Position numbers and translations under genes: made by a program. Source: Bacillota bacterium (GTDB lineage: Bacteria; Bacillota; Dehalobacteriia; UBA4068). From it: 5,814 nt of DNA. Shown one piece after another: positions 5,280 through 5,814 of this stretch (positions within the stretch are counted from its first letter, which is position 1; each line of letters starts with the position of its first letter). Under the pieces are notes generated by a model. It worked only from the letters and a program-made list of their open reading frames with translations, ran no database searches and had not been told where the DNA came from. The stretch is from positions 1 to 5,814 of the forward strand of contig JAFSIU010000134.1 in NCBI GenBank assembly GCA_017439615.1, given 5' to 3'.

Positions 5280-5672
5280 ATGAAAGTTGCAATTCCGTGG
5301 GATGGAAATATGGTTTTCCAGCATTTTGGTCAGACAAAATTATTTGCTATTTATGAAGTCGAAAATGGTGAGATCAAGGATCTTGGTATTTTGGATCCCG
5401 CAGGTCAGGGTCATGGCGCTTTGGCAGGCATTCTTGCTGCAGAGAATATTAATGTTCTCATTTGCGGCGGTATCGGCGGTCCTGCAAAACAGTGTCTGGC
5501 AGATGCCGGTATCACTTGTATCCCCGGTGTTTCCGGCTGGATCAAAGATGTTGTTGCAGCTTATGCAGCAGGCGAGCTCGCAGGCGATCCTGATTTTGAA
5601 TGTGATCATCATGACCACGACCACGCTTGTGGCGATCATGATCACGGCTGCGGAAATCACGGCTGCCATTAA
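5280..5672 (+). CDS. NifX/NifB-type (dinitrogenase Fe-Mo cofactor) domain protein with His/Cys-rich tail
   Basis: 130-residue protein of the dinitrogenase iron-molybdenum cofactor family (Nitro_FeMo-Co domain). The RNase H-like core spans about 1-100: MKVAIPWDGNMVFQHFGQTKLFAIYEVENG, then GHGALAGILAAENINVLICGGIGGPAKQCLADAGI and GVSGWIKDVVAAYAAGEL. Relatives bind Fe-S or Fe-Mo cofactor precursors, but this stand-alone type is widespread in anaerobes that do not fix nitrogen, and no nif gene is visible here. The last 23 residues (from Cys108) hold 8 His and 4 Cys in DHHDHDHACGDHDHGCGNHG-like order, a probable metal-binding or storage tail. The preceding mrp gene ends 62 nt upstream with no terminator between, so it is probably the third gene of the operon; a terminator follows it at once. 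The tail suggests nickel, zinc, copper or iron binding; which one is unknown. Confidence 0.93.
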   Translation: MKVAIPWDGNMVFQHFGQTKLFAIYEVENGEIKDLGILDPAGQGHGALAGILAAENINVLICGGIGGPAKQCLADAGITCIPGVSGWIKDVVAAYAAGELAGDPDFECDHHDHDHACGDHDHGCGNHGCH

Positions 5673-5688
5673 TAATATCTCACATATG

Positions 5689-5718
5689 AAAAGAGGACGG
5701 AATTCCGTCCTCTTTTTT
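5689..5718 (+). terminator. Intrinsic terminator of the DUF134 operon
   Basis: AAAAGAGGACGG (5689-5700) pairs perfectly with CCGTCCTCTTTT (5705-5716) around AATT, giving a 12 bp stem that ends in six T (5713-5718). It lies 16 bases after the NifX-like stop codon. Confidence 0.92.
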
Positions 5719-5753
5719 CTTTATGAAAATGTGTTTGTTTTGTTGTGAAAAAT

Positions 5754-5784
5754 AACAGCACTTATGCTTTGCATAAGTGCTGTT
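5754..5784 (-). terminator. Hairpin, probable terminator for a convergent minus-strand gene
   Basis: AACAGCACTTATGC (5754-5767) and GCATAAGTGCTGTT (5771-5784) pair perfectly over 14 bp around TTT. Read on the minus strand, the stem is followed by TATTTTTC, a usable U-run; on the plus strand the tail is only TGAATA. It therefore fits a gene coming from the right edge better than the operon to its left. Confidence 0.7.
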
Positions 5785-5790
5785 TGAATA

Positions 5791-5814
5791 CTATTCGCTG
5801 GTGTAGGGGAGAAG
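5791..5814 (-). CDS. Possible C-terminal end of a convergent gene (mostly outside window)
   Basis: On the minus strand one frame reads LLPYTSE then TAG (5791-5793), six bases before the hairpin at 5754-5784. The position of a stop just before a minus-oriented terminator suggests the end of a real gene entering from the right. Seven codons are too few to name a product, and the other frames also close within or beyond the hairpin, so this is a weak call made on context. Confidence 0.3.
   Translation of the reverse strand, partial: LLPYTSE

Noticed and set aside
5280..5672. Evidence for nitrogen fixation
   Set aside because: A stand-alone NifX-type domain is common in anaerobes that do not fix nitrogen, and no nifHDK, nifB or nifE/N is in the window.
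1..5814. tRNA, rRNA, riboswitch, CRISPR array, insertion sequence or att site
   Set aside because: No cloverleaf, conserved aptamer, regular repeat-spacer pattern, transposase or paired terminal repeats were found by eye. The only clear inverted repeats are the terminators and the two operators.

Overview
The window looks like a piece of chromosome from an anaerobic, low-to-moderate-GC Bacillota. Negativicutes or Clostridia are my guess from gene content and codon style; no rRNA or marker is present to prove it. Shine-Dalgarno sites are strong (AAGGAGG-like), promoters are sigma-A type, and intrinsic terminators separate the units. Most products belong to families typical of anaerobes that handle iron-sulfur clusters, sulfur or metals.

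Layout. (1) 1-1662 is the C-terminal half of DNA polymerase III alpha (dnaE), cut by the window edge. (2) 1664-1978 is a complete small unit: an extended -10 promoter, a 66-residue DUF1858/hybrid-cluster-protein-associated redox-disulfide protein, and a strong bidirectional terminator. (3) 1979-2501 has no intact gene. It carries the 3' remnant of a minus-strand YeeE/YedE-family membrane protein gene fused head to head with the 3' remnant of a plus-strand TetR-type regulator gene. Each remnant keeps its stop codon and terminator and lacks its 5' half, as expected if one deletion removed the shared divergent promoter and both starts. (4) 2503-3778 is an operon of an AlkD-family DNA alkylation repair protein and a cysteine-rich DUF2148 protein, with the second gene's ribosome site overlapping the first gene's stop codon. 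(5) 3779-3976 is a regulatory region: an AT-rich hairpin, then a consensus promoter (TTGACA, 17 bp, TATAAT) carrying two perfect palindromes that share the core TGTGCATATGCACA. (6) 3977-5718 is the transcription unit it drives: a DUF134 helix-turn-helix protein with a Cys-rich C-terminus, an Mrp/NBP35-type P-loop ATPase with an N-terminal Cys cluster, and a NifX/NifB-type (dinitrogenase Fe-Mo cofactor) domain protein with a His/Cys-rich tail, ended by a terminator. (7) The right edge has a second hairpin oriented as a terminator for a convergent minus-strand gene, of which only a few possible C-terminal codons are visible.

How the genes may work together: DUF134, Mrp and NifX-like proteins occur together in anaerobes, and here all three carry extra Cys or His clusters at a terminus. 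I infer an autoregulated metal or Fe-S cluster handling module in which the DUF134 protein represses its own promoter through the twin palindromes. The regulator-operator pairing and the metal are not shown by the sequence. The twin-operator module and the divergent-gene deletion scar are the two points most worth following up.
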